From JAICMB01 sp035295125 (GTDB lineage Bacteria > Acidobacteriota > Terriglobia > Bryobacterales > Bryobacteraceae), in assembly GCA_035295125.1 (NCBI GenBank), contig DATGJP010000045.1:31194-95193 (forward strand): a DNA stretch of 64,000 nt, given 5' to 3'. The translations under genes were made by a program, and so were the position numbers. This document shows, piece by piece, positions 8,417 to 16,514 of this stretch; within the stretch, counting starts at the first letter, position 1, and the number at the start of each line of letters is the position of its first letter. The notes under the pieces are model-generated. The model was not told where the DNA came from. It was given only the letters and a program-made list of their open reading frames with translations, and did no database searches.

Positions 8417-10060
8417 TTGTCGCCGCACGAACCTTCCTGGACCGCAGCCGAAGCTCAGGCACGGGAAGTTGCTGCGTCCTGCGCGCCGATCTTCGGCTTC
8501 GAACCAGTGGTTCGGCTGGTTCCTATCGGCGATGATGTCGCTCTTCCCGAAGGGACGAACGAAGTCTTCATCCTGCCCACAGCCCTCGATCTAAACCTGT
8601 TGCAACGAGAGGCTCTGGGGCGAACAATAGGCGAATGGCGGCGCCGCTATCCCAACGTTGCCATGCATCACGACGATGTCGATCCGGGCCATCCGCTGCT
8701 GGTCGAGTGCCTTGCCGATTGCGTCGCCCGGGCGGTGGAATCACCTCAACGCACAGGCCTGCTTCTGGCCGCGAGTGGACAAGGCGACGCGGCGATGCGG
8801 GCCCAAAGCTACCGGTTGATGCGGCTCATCTGGGAGCGGCTCGGCATGGCCGCCGGCGCGGTCGGCTTTATCCGCCATGCCACGCCATTTCTCTTGACGG
8901 CGCTGGAGGAGTGCCGTCAGAGGCCGCTGACCTGGATCGTCCTCCCCCAAACCCAATGGCGAACTGAGCACGTGGGGTACGCCGAGGTGATCCTTCAGAA
9001 TTTCCAGCGGGACCACTCGGACGCGCGCGACTGGCGGGTCGTGGAACCTCCTGCCGTGCACCCCGGCCTAACGGCGTGGCTCACCCAGCGCGTCACGCGT
9101 TTATGGAACGAGAAGCGGGCGCGTGAGGCCGCGCGGGTGAGATCAGCGAAGAGTAGCGGCCCGGCGAAACGGGAGTCGTGGACCGTGGGTTGCGGCATGA
9201 TTGCGTCGGTGCCGGACCGGGCAGCCATGTCAGACGTGCTGGAACACCTCCTTCCCGCAGCAAAGCCTGACCGTGTAATCGTGAAGGTCACCTGGCATGG
9301 CTACGCCACAGGCACCTATACCGACCCAGCCGCTCTCGATCTGCTACTCAGCGCATTGCCGGCGAAGGCCATTATCGTAGAAGGGCACACCAGCAGCCGA
9401 AACCTGGGTGACGCCAAGTTCGACTGGGAAACGCAGGCGAAGGAGAATCGCGCCTGGATTCGGCAGCAGGACGCGGATTACCTACGGCGAACCGGTCTGA
9501 CAGAAGTGATGGCCCGACATGGCGCTCAGTACCTGAACGTCACCGAAGCGTTTTGGGACGACGCCAGTGAGGAATGCGCTCCCGGGCTGTTCGTCCCAAC
9601 GATCCTCCTGGAGCACCGCGGCTGCCCGATGATCAGCTATGCGAAATTCAAGGGTCCCACCCGGCTGGCCATCTCGAACTTTTTCGGCCTGCTTCCCGAG
9701 CCGTTGCGTTCAACCTGGCACGGGCCGAATATCACGTACTTCGCCCGTGTCTGCTGCGATATCGCAAAGCTGTATGCCTCCCTATTCGACCTTAGCGCGA
9801 TCAACGAGGCCCTTTATACGGCCGTGCGATGGAATCGCCAAGGTCTTTACCGCAGCCGGTGGGGCAATTACGACCTGATCCACGATGCTGGGTACGTGAC
9901 CGCGAGCCGAAGCCTCGCGACCGCCGATATTCTCGCCAGCCGGCTTCAGGGACAGGACGTAAACCGTAGCGCCTTCTTCGACGTCGTCCGATCGGAACTT
10001 GGATGGGATGAACATGCGGCCAACGATCCGATTCCGGGCAATCTAAAACTCGTATCGTAG
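8417..10060 (+). CDS. CbiX-like (sirohydrochlorin chelatase-type) and DUF362 fusion protein
   Basis: 547 residues from a TTG start 22 nt after the guanidine-hydrolase-like gene; no nearby ATG fits. Residues about 25-235 look like one or two chelatase modules of the CbiX/SirB type: FILPTALDLNLLQREALG matches the 'lPlfl..G.H.' strand, and LLLAASGQGDAAMRAQSYR matches the opening 'vghGS' strand of a second copy, though the metal-binding His is not obvious. Residues about 250-500 resemble DUF362 (VIVKVTWHGYATGTYTDP, then AIIVEGHTSS, then AKFKGPTRLAISNFFGLLP). The combination is unfamiliar to me. In known guanidine-hydrolase loci two HypA/HypB-like nickel chaperones sit here, so a metal-delivery role is possible but is inference. 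Confidence 0.6.
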   Translation: MSPHEPSWTAAEAQAREVAASCAPIFGFEPVVRLVPIGDDVALPEGTNEVFILPTALDLNLLQREALGRTIGEWRRRYPNVAMHHDDVDPGHPLLVECLADCVARAVESPQRTGLLLAASGQGDAAMRAQSYRLMRLIWERLGMAAGAVGFIRHATPFLLTALEECRQRPLTWIVLPQTQWRTEHVGYAEVILQNFQRDHSDARDWRVVEPPAVHPGLTAWLTQRVTRLWNEKRAREAARVRSAKSSGPAKRESWTVGCGMIASVPDRAAMSDVLEHLLPAAKPDRVIVKVTWHGYATGTYTDPAALDLLLSALPAKAIIVEGHTSSRNLGDAKFDWETQAKENRAWIRQQDADYLRRTGLTEVMARHGAQYLNVTEAFWDDASEECAPGLFVPTILLEHRGCPMISYAKFKGPTRLAISNFFGLLPEPLRSTWHGPNITYFARVCCDIAKLYASLFDLSAINEALYTAVRWNRQGLYRSRWGNYDLIHDAGYVTASRSLATADILASRLQGQDVNRSAFFDVVRSELGWDEHAANDPIPGNLKLVS

Positions 10061-13000
10061 AGCGAACTGCATCGTCCTCGGATCCATCACGTTCTGAAAT
10101 TCTCCAAACGTAAGGGGCGAAATCAGCGACAGGCTGGGATTAATGAAGTTCACGTTGTTAAACGCGTTGAAAGCCTCGGCGCGCAACTGAATGCGTTGGC
10201 CTTCCCACGGCAGGCGGAACGATTTCGCCAGCGTGATGTCGGTGTTGAACATGGGCGCGAGCCGGATGGCCGCGCGAGTGCCGCTATGCCCCGGCAATTC
10301 GTCCGCAAACGAATTCGACGCGTTCGTGTTCGCGAAGATGCTGGGATTACCGTTCTGGTCGATGGTTACTCCCGTCTTCACCGGCGATGTCAAAATCGCC
10401 AGGGAACTCAGCCAATAGTTGGCGTTGTAGGCCAGGTCGCCGGCTACGGCGGTCGGCAAACCGGTCCGATAACGAATCACGCTCGAAAGCTGCCATCCGC
10501 CGATGACCTGGTTTGCCCACTTCGGCGCGTTGGCGAAGAACGGCTTGCCTTTGCCAAACGGCAGCTCATAGAGGAAATTCGCGCTGATGTTGTGCCGGAT
10601 GTCGAAATCGGACGAGCCTCGGAATTCGCCGATGTTGAAGATGTTCTGGATCGCCGCCCCTTGCGGCCCGGCGCCCGATTCCGCGGCCGACCCAAGGTCG
10701 AGAGAATGCGACCAGGTGTAGTTGAAGTCGAACGAAAGACCGTTGCTGTAGGCGCGGCGCAGCGACACGCTGAGGCTGTGATAGACCGCGCGACCGGCGT
10801 TCATCCAGGTCGGCATGGAACTGCCCTGAATCGGGAAGAAGGTGTAGCATCCGAACACGGAGAGGCACTGGCCGTTCACATAGCCGCTTGTCGTATTGCG
10901 ATCCACCGCGTGCAGGCAATCGAGAAAGCTGCCATTGTAATCGCCGTAAACGCAGTTGAAGTAGTTGGCGGACGCGCTGCCGGGAAAGTCAGCATTCTTG
11001 AGTCCCGGCCACATGTCTTCCACGAACGGCAGCTTCGGGACTAGGCTGGGGTTCTTCTGAACGGCGGCCGGCGTCAAGCCCGCGTCGTACAGTCCGCGCA
11101 CGATATTCGCATTCTGTTCCCAAGTTACGCCTGACTTCGGGTCCTTGAAATATTCAAGCGGCGTGTAGACGTCACCCTCCATCAGGAGCCGATGTGAGAG
11201 ACGTGCCGCGTAGCCAACTTCCAGGGTCATCTTGCCGGGAATCTCGCGCGCGAAGCTCGCATTGACCAGGTACGAATATGGTGGCTTCAGATCCGGCGAT
11301 ATGCCGAGAAATTCACCGGCGATGGCCGCGATGCTCGGCGGAGTATAGGGGAACGTTTCGGCCGGCGGCGCAGCGAGCGCAGGCGGAGCTCCGTTGTAGC
11401 GCTGGCTGGTGCTGAAGCTGTAGGAATCGCTGAAGTTGCCGGCGGTCGCCAGCCCAATCGACCCGAACTGATCGTACTGAGCGATAAGATCGCTGCCGAA
11501 GCGGTCGTAAGCAATCCCCGCGCCTGCCCGGAAAGCCCCGTGTTTGCCGAATATTTTACCGAGCAATCCACTGTGGTCGGAAGGCGCGTAAGCCAGTCCA
11601 ATTCGGGGGGCGAAGTTCTTGTTGTCGGGCCTCCACCAGGTCTGCTTGCCATTGGCCGGTCCGTTCAAGTCCCAACTGAGAATTGAATCGGGCATGGCGT
11701 TCTGCGGCACCCCGAGCGTTTGCAGATAGCTCCGCTCAGCGAAGTATTGATTGAGTCCGACGGTCGGCGCGACCTGATAACCATTGCTCTCATACGGCGG
11801 CCGGAAATTCTCCCAGCGCAACCCGATCGATAGCGTCAGGTCGCGAGTCGCGCGATAAGTATCGCCGACGTACAGCGCGTAATCGTGCTCGACAAACGCG
11901 CGCACTTGCGGGGTGCCCTGCGGCAGCGGAGTCCCGTTCTTATCGAAAAGGTCGGTGTGAAAATCGTCATTTACCAAGCCGAACAGCGCTCCCATCCCGT
12001 TGGCCACCGACGTCGGATCGGCGAGCTGCGCGTTGGGGTTGCCTGAACGCTGCTGGATGAAAGCCGTCACGGCGTTGTCGATATCGGCCCCGAGACCAAT
12101 CAACTCCGTGGCGCCATAGCCGTAGCGAGCGAATGAATTCGCAAAAGATGACGTGTCGTTGTGAATAAAGCGGCCATTAAAGCCCGCCGTGATCGTATGT
12201 TTGCCTTTAATCCAGGTGAAGTCATCCGTTGGATTGAGCGTCGGCAGACGTTGGCCAAAAGGGCGGGCATTGTAGTTCTGCAGCGAATCGATGCCCGTAA
12301 AGAAGAGCACGGGGCCGGTGGCGCCGGACATCGCCTGCCCAAAACGCGTATAGCCGAAATTGAAGACGTTGATCAGGTTCGGCTGGATGATCCAGGTGTA
12401 TTGCGCCGAAACGCCCTTGCTGTTATCCCGCAAAGTGGATGCCGGCGGCTCGCCGGGAAACTGCGCCAGGATAACGTCGTCGGTATTGTCCGCCAAGGTC
12501 CCGCGAACGCTCAGGGTATGCTTGCCCTGGGTATCGATATGGTAGTCGATCTTGGCGACGATCGCGCGGTCGTTGCGATGACTCGGGGCGTTGAAGCGGA
12601 ATCCGGTGAAGTTCAATCCACCGTCCTGTCCATACGCTGGCGCGTTGCCCGCCGGAAACTGATTCAGGACTTTCAGGATGCTGGAATTTACGCCCTGGTG
12701 AAGCGGATCGAGCGCCTTGATCTCAGCCGGTGTGAGCGTCTGAATTGAGCCGTCAGCCGCCTGGAAACTCAGGATACCTTGCCGTAGCGTGTCCGAAGGC
12801 ACTGCGCGAACCTGAGAGACGCCGCTCGCGTCGGTCCGCTCCTCGTAGTTGAAGAAGTAGAACAGGCGGTCGCGTATGATCTTCCCGCCCACCGACCCAC
12901 CGAACTGATTTCGAACCAGCGGCTGGCCGGGCACCCCCGCCTGGTTGTTGAACCAGGTGTTCGCGGCGGTGAAGGTGTTGCGATTGTATTCGTACAAAGA

Positions 13001-13801
13001 GCCATGGAATTGATTTGAACCGCTTTTCGTCACCAAAGCGACCTGGCCGCCCGAGGAGCGCCCCATGTTGGCCCCTTCGCCGGCTACCGTGACTCGAAAC
13101 TCCTGCACGGAATCGAGAGGAATGGGCAGAACGGCGTTGAACCCGGCGTTCGTGGTTGCTCCGTTGGCATTCGACCCCTGAAAACCACCTGTGCCTGTCG
13201 TCGTATTCTGTGCGACCAGGCCGGAGTTCTGGTTGTTGTTGACATCAGAGCCATCGAGCGTGATGTTGTTCTGGTCGCGACGCGCGCCCATCACTTCGCC
13301 GTCCGACGTCACGCCGGGCTGCAGGCTGAGTAATTCCACGACGTTGCGTGTCTGCAGCGGGAGCTGCCGTACCTGTCGTTCGCTGAGAGGATTTCCAACC
13401 GACGCATCCACAGTATTGACGGTGCTTGCCTCCGCTACGACATTGACAGTTTCGGTTGTGGAACCGACCCCGAGTTGGAGGTCCAGCGTCGCTGGAGTAT
13501 TTACAAGGAGCTCGACGTGGTCGCGGGTCGCCGTGACGAACCCCGGCTTTTCCGCCGTGATCCGGTAGGTTCCCGGCGGAACCTGCAGAAAGGCAAACGC
13601 GCCCACGGCATCCGATACAACTTTCCGGACCGTACCGTTTTCGATGTTGGTCAGCGTGAGAGCCGCGGTAGGAAGTGCAAGACCTTGCGAGTCGGAAACA
13701 TTACCGCGCAACGATGTCGTGGCTTGTGGATAGGCGTTCCAGGCCATGGCCAGCATGACCGCAACCGTGAATAGGACTCTCCTGTTTCCGGATAAATTCA
13801 T
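10043..13801 (-). CDS. TonB-dependent receptor, Oar-like, with N-terminal carboxypeptidase-regulatory domain
   Basis: Outer-membrane beta-barrel protein of 1252 residues, convergent with and overlapping the previous gene by 18 nt. It has a signal peptide, then a carboxypeptidase-regulatory-like domain (TTSLRGNVSDSQGLALPTA to about residue 110), a plug (about 120-250, NPLSERQVRQLPLQTRN) and a long barrel ending in the typical aromatic residue (FALRYEF). This architecture is greatly expanded in Solibacter-type acidobacteria, where substrates are mostly unknown. Its position between the guanidine operon and urease makes nickel or nitrogen-compound uptake conceivable, but nothing in the sequence shows a ligand. 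The gene diverges from ureF across a 152-nt gap. Confidence 0.88.
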   Translation of the reverse strand: MNLSGNRRVLFTVAVMLAMAWNAYPQATTSLRGNVSDSQGLALPTAALTLTNIENGTVRKVVSDAVGAFAFLQVPPGTYRITAEKPGFVTATRDHVELLVNTPATLDLQLGVGSTTETVNVVAEASTVNTVDASVGNPLSERQVRQLPLQTRNVVELLSLQPGVTSDGEVMGARRDQNNITLDGSDVNNNQNSGLVAQNTTTGTGGFQGSNANGATTNAGFNAVLPIPLDSVQEFRVTVAGEGANMGRSSGGQVALVTKSGSNQFHGSLYEYNRNTFTAANTWFNNQAGVPGQPLVRNQFGGSVGGKIIRDRLFYFFNYEERTDASGVSQVRAVPSDTLRQGILSFQAADGSIQTLTPAEIKALDPLHQGVNSSILKVLNQFPAGNAPAYGQDGGLNFTGFRFNAPSHRNDRAIVAKIDYHIDTQGKHTLSVRGTLADNTDDVILAQFPGEPPASTLRDNSKGVSAQYTWIIQPNLINVFNFGYTRFGQAMSGATGPVLFFTGIDSLQNYNARPFGQRLPTLNPTDDFTWIKGKHTITAGFNGRFIHNDTSSFANSFARYGYGATELIGLGADIDNAVTAFIQQRSGNPNAQLADPTSVANGMGALFGLVNDDFHTDLFDKNGTPLPQGTPQVRAFVEHDYALYVGDTYRATRDLTLSIGLRWENFRPPYESNGYQVAPTVGLNQYFAERSYLQTLGVPQNAMPDSILSWDLNGPANGKQTWWRPDNKNFAPRIGLAYAPSDHSGLLGKIFGKHGAFRAGAGIAYDRFGSDLIAQYDQFGSIGLATAGNFSDSYSFSTSQRYNGAPPALAAPPAETFPYTPPSIAAIAGEFLGISPDLKPPYSYLVNASFAREIPGKMTLEVGYAARLSHRLLMEGDVYTPLEYFKDPKSGVTWEQNANIVRGLYDAGLTPAAVQKNPSLVPKLPFVEDMWPGLKNADFPGSASANYFNCVYGDYNGSFLDCLHAVDRNTTSGYVNGQCLSVFGCYTFFPIQGSSMPTWMNAGRAVYHSLSVSLRRAYSNGLSFDFNYTWSHSLDLGSAAESGAGPQGAAIQNIFNIGEFRGSSDFDIRHNISANFLYELPFGKGKPFFANAPKWANQVIGGWQLSSVIRYRTGLPTAVAGDLAYNANYWLSSLAILTSPVKTGVTIDQNGNPSIFANTNASNSFADELPGHSGTRAAIRLAPMFNTDITLAKSFRLPWEGQRIQLRAEAFNAFNNVNFINPSLSLISPLTFGEFQNVMDPRTMQFALRYEF

Positions 13802-13953
13802 TGAACCCCCCTCGTGGTTTGTGGACAGTGCACGCCCAACCGGGGGCTAATGACTCTGACGGTGAGTGACCTACATAGGCCTTTGGGGAATTATCGACAT
13901 CTGCAGGGTCGAGTGTCAAACAATCATTTGGATCTCTCCCATAAAACCCGTGA

Positions 13954-14643
13954 ATGAGTCTCGACGGTATCATGGCCTCCATGGATCTAACGGCGCTTTT
14001 GCGCCTGCAGCAGTTTGCCGACAGCGCACTACCGGTTGGTGGTGCCGCGCATTCCTTCGGCCTGGAATCGCTGGTGGAATGGGGCATGCTTGACGCCGAC
14101 GGCGTGCAACAGGTCCTTCTCGACTACGTGGAAGAGACCGGAGCGATTGAGGCCGCGTATTGTGCGCGAAGCAGCGAACTGGCAGGTGGCGCCGACCTTG
14201 AAGCCTGGATTGCCTTAAACCAGGAGCTAGGCGCACGCAAGTTAGCGCGGGAATCGCGGGACGCCTCGGCGGCGATGGGCCGCCGTTTTCTGAATCTCGC
14301 CGCCCATGCGACGAGGATTGAGCTCATCGAGCGGGCTTCCGAAAGCACCAGCGAGACGCATCTCGCCGCCTCTTTCGGACTGACGGCGGGCGCGCTGGAC
14401 ATTGACGCGAAGTCTGCCGCGGCCGCGTACCTCCAGCAGTCGGCAACGGCCCTGGTTTCGTGCTGCCAGCGTTTGTTGCCGCTCGGTCAGACCAGAGCGC
14501 ACCAGATCCTATGGGATATCAAGCCGGCGATCGTTCGCATCGCACAAGCCGCTCAACTCTCGCAACTGAGCTGTTTCACGCCGCTGTTGGACGTAGCATC
14601 GGGCCGTCACCCGCTGCTGCACACGCGCCTGTTCATGAGCTGA
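13954..14643 (+). CDS. ureF: Urease accessory protein UreF
   Basis: UreF (229 residues) takes part in the UreD-UreF-UreG complex that activates urease by loading nickel. The diagnostic opening is LLRLQQFADSALPVGGAAHS, followed by EWGMLDADGVQQVLLDYVE, and the C-terminal part (LLPLGQTRAHQILWDIKPAI) fits. The start is ambiguous: ATGs lie at 13954, 13972 and 13981; the last gives the usual MDLTALLRL beginning and none has a strong ribosome site. It is the first urease gene here and is separated from ureD by an antisense doc-like gene. Confidence 0.93.
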   Translation: MSLDGIMASMDLTALLRLQQFADSALPVGGAAHSFGLESLVEWGMLDADGVQQVLLDYVEETGAIEAAYCARSSELAGGADLEAWIALNQELGARKLARESRDASAAMGRRFLNLAAHATRIELIERASESTSETHLAASFGLTAGALDIDAKSAAAAYLQQSATALVSCCQRLLPLGQTRAHQILWDIKPAIVRIAQAAQLSQLSCFTPLLDVASGRHPLLHTRLFMS

Positions 14644-14653
14644 CCGCTTTCAG

Positions 14654-15001
14654 CTAGAAGCCTCTGAGGCTTTTCGCAATTTCGCCAACGTCGGTCAGCA
14701 CATGGATCGCAACAAGACGCACTGTTTCTCGCAACTGAGGGTCGAAAGTGCCCGTAAAGATGTTGTTGCGCTGCCTAAAGAGCTTGACAGCCTCGAAGGC
14801 AGTTCTCTTGTTCCCGTTATCGAAAAGATGCCCGCCGGCAATGCTGCGAACGACCATCGCCACTTTCTCCCAGAAACCTTGCACATAGGACGCCGATTGA
14901 TAGACGGATTCTATGGTGCTGTTGATCTGGCTGGTCCCTCCAAAGGACCTGTTGATCGCACGCAGTTCGTCGGCCGAAACGCCCAGCAGGGTATCAGGCA
15001 T
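14654..15001 (-). CDS. Doc/Fic-family protein (death-on-curing type), no antitoxin seen
   Basis: A 115-residue protein with the Fic/Doc motif GGHLFDNGNKRTAFEA (HxFx[D/N]GNKR). Doc-type enzymes phosphorylate EF-Tu; other Fic proteins transfer AMP. The start is well supported: AAGGAGGG lies 4-5 nt before the ATG. No Phd-like antitoxin gene accompanies it: upstream DNA on this strand is antisense to ureD and the downstream side is ureF. It therefore sits as an orphan, opposite in orientation, in the middle of the urease operon, splitting ureF from ureD. Confidence 0.8.
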   Translation of the reverse strand: MPDTLLGVSADELRAINRSFGGTSQINSTIESVYQSASYVQGFWEKVAMVVRSIAGGHLFDNGNKRTAFEAVKLFRQRNNIFTGTFDPQLRETVRLVAIHVLTDVGEIAKSLRGF

Positions 15002-15024
15002 CGTCCCTCCTTGCGATATCGTAC

Positions 15025-15879
15025 ATGGAGATGGTGGTGGTGAAACCAGCGACGTTACACCTGTCCTTCGAAACCAGCGGCAGTGGAACCATTGTTCGCG
15101 TTAAGCAACAGGAGCCACCCTGGCGCGCGGTTCGCGGCTTTCAGACGCCATCAGGCGAACGGCTGGTGCATCTCCACAACCTCTCCGGCGGCATCCTTGA
15201 CAAGGACCAACTCGCCTGGCGAATCGACGTTTGCCCAGGCGCCCAAGCGCAAGTCACCTCAACGGGCGCGACCCGAATCTATCGCAGCCGCTCACCTGAC
15301 AGCGTTGCCGCCCAGTGCGCGAGCATCAGGGTTGACGAGGACGCCTACCTCGAATATCTGCCCGACCAGCTCATTCCCTACGCAGGTTCCCGCTTCGAGC
15401 AAACGGTCCGTATGGAGCTAGCGCCCCGCGCGTCGCTCATCTGGTGGGACCGCGTGGCCCCGGGTCGTGAGGCTTCCGGCGAGCGCTTCTCCTACGATTT
15501 GCTGTCCAACTCGTTCGAACTGCACGCTGCGGGCGAGCCCATCGCTATCGAACGGTGGACCCTGGCGCAGCCACTGGACGGCCTGACCTCGCCCTTACGC
15601 CTGGGCCGATTTCATCACTTCGCCTCCTGCTACGTTTGCCGTGCCGGGGAACCCGCCCGTTACTGGCGCACCCTCGAATCCGAGCTGCAGAACCTGACGG
15701 AACGCCTCTCGGGAACTGAGGTAATATGGGCAGTAACTTCGTTGCGAGTGCACGGCCTCGTAATTCGTGGCGTCGCCGTTCGAGGAAGCTCTCTAGCCGC
15801 CGGACTGGTCGAGATCTGGAGAGCGGCCAAGTGGTATCTCTGTGGCCGAGTCGCCACGCTTCCCCGCAAAGTCCATTAA
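15025..15879 (+). CDS. ureD: Urease accessory protein UreD (UreH)
   Basis: 284 residues (ATG 15025; ATG 15031 is an alternative). UreD scaffolds UreF and UreG on the urease apoenzyme. Typical blocks: LHNLSGGILDKDQLAWRID, then QVTSTGATRIYRS, then EYLPDQLIPYAGSRFEQTV, then WWDRVAPGREASGERFSYD. These match the family throughout and the length is normal. The 5' region is shared with the promoter area of the antisense doc-like gene. The ureA start follows the stop by 14 nt, with a strong ribosome site. Confidence 0.92.
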   Translation: MEMVVVKPATLHLSFETSGSGTIVRVKQQEPPWRAVRGFQTPSGERLVHLHNLSGGILDKDQLAWRIDVCPGAQAQVTSTGATRIYRSRSPDSVAAQCASIRVDEDAYLEYLPDQLIPYAGSRFEQTVRMELAPRASLIWWDRVAPGREASGERFSYDLLSNSFELHAAGEPIAIERWTLAQPLDGLTSPLRLGRFHHFASCYVCRAGEPARYWRTLESELQNLTERLSGTEVIWAVTSLRVHGLVIRGVAVRGSSLAAGLVEIWRAAKWYLCGRVATLPRKVH

Positions 15880-15893
15880 TAAAGGAGGTCGCA

Positions 15894-16196
15894 TTGCATT
15901 TAACCCCTCGTGAGCAGGAGAAGCTGCTGATCTTCACGGCGTCGGAACTGGCACGCAAGCGACGCGCCCGCGGACTCAGGCTGAACTATCCCGAGGCGGT
16001 CGCAATCCTTTCGGCGGAGATTCTGGAGGCGGCCCGCGACGGCAAGACAGTGGCCCAAATCATGGCGATGGGTGGCTCCATCCTGACGCGCGACGACGTC
16101 ATGGATGGCGTCGCGGAGATGATTCACGAGGTGCAGGTGGAAGCGACGTTCCCCGATGGCACCAAGCTCGTGACTATTCACGACCCGATTCAATAA
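15894..16196 (+). CDS. ureA: Urease subunit gamma
   Basis: The start is TTG 15894, preceded by AAAGGAGGT at 15881-15889; this yields exactly 100 residues, the standard UreA length (HLTPREQEKLLIFTASELA through VTIHDPIQ). A longer open frame from 15726 lies over ureD and is not real coding sequence. UreA is one of three structural subunits of the cytoplasmic nickel urease. ureB follows after 9 nt, its Shine-Dalgarno AAGGAGG overlapping the ureA stop. Confidence 0.95.
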   Translation: MHLTPREQEKLLIFTASELARKRRARGLRLNYPEAVAILSAEILEAARDGKTVAQIMAMGGSILTRDDVMDGVAEMIHEVQVEATFPDGTKLVTIHDPIQ

Positions 16197-16205
16197 GGAG
16201 GCGCG

Positions 16206-16514
16206 ATGCATCCAGGAGAGTACATCCTCGAGGACGGCGAAATCGAGTTAAACGCGGACCGTCCGGTGGCGCGCGTAACGGTGCGCAACCAGGGTGATCG
16301 CCCGATCCAGGTGGGTAGCCACTACCATTTCTTCGAGGTGAACGGCGCACTCGAGTTTGACCGCGACGCGACGCGCGGCATGCGGCTCGACATCCCCGCC
16401 GGGACCGCGATCCGCTTCGAGCCGGGCGAGGAAAAAGAGGTGCCGCTGACCGCGTTCGCCGGCAAGCGCGCGGTGTACGGGCACCAGGGACGAGTGAACG
16501 GAGAGCTGGCATGA
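16206..16514 (+). CDS. ureB: Urease subunit beta
   Basis: 102 residues, normal for UreB: HPGEYILEDGEIELNADRP, QVGSHYHFFEVN, RLDIPAGTAIRFEPGE, and a C-terminal GKRAVYGHQGRVNGEL. It caps the active site region of UreC in the assembled urease. It overlaps ureC by 4 nt (ATGA), indicating coupled translation. Confidence 0.96.
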   Translation: MHPGEYILEDGEIELNADRPVARVTVRNQGDRPIQVGSHYHFFEVNGALEFDRDATRGMRLDIPAGTAIRFEPGEEKEVPLTAFAGKRAVYGHQGRVNGELA

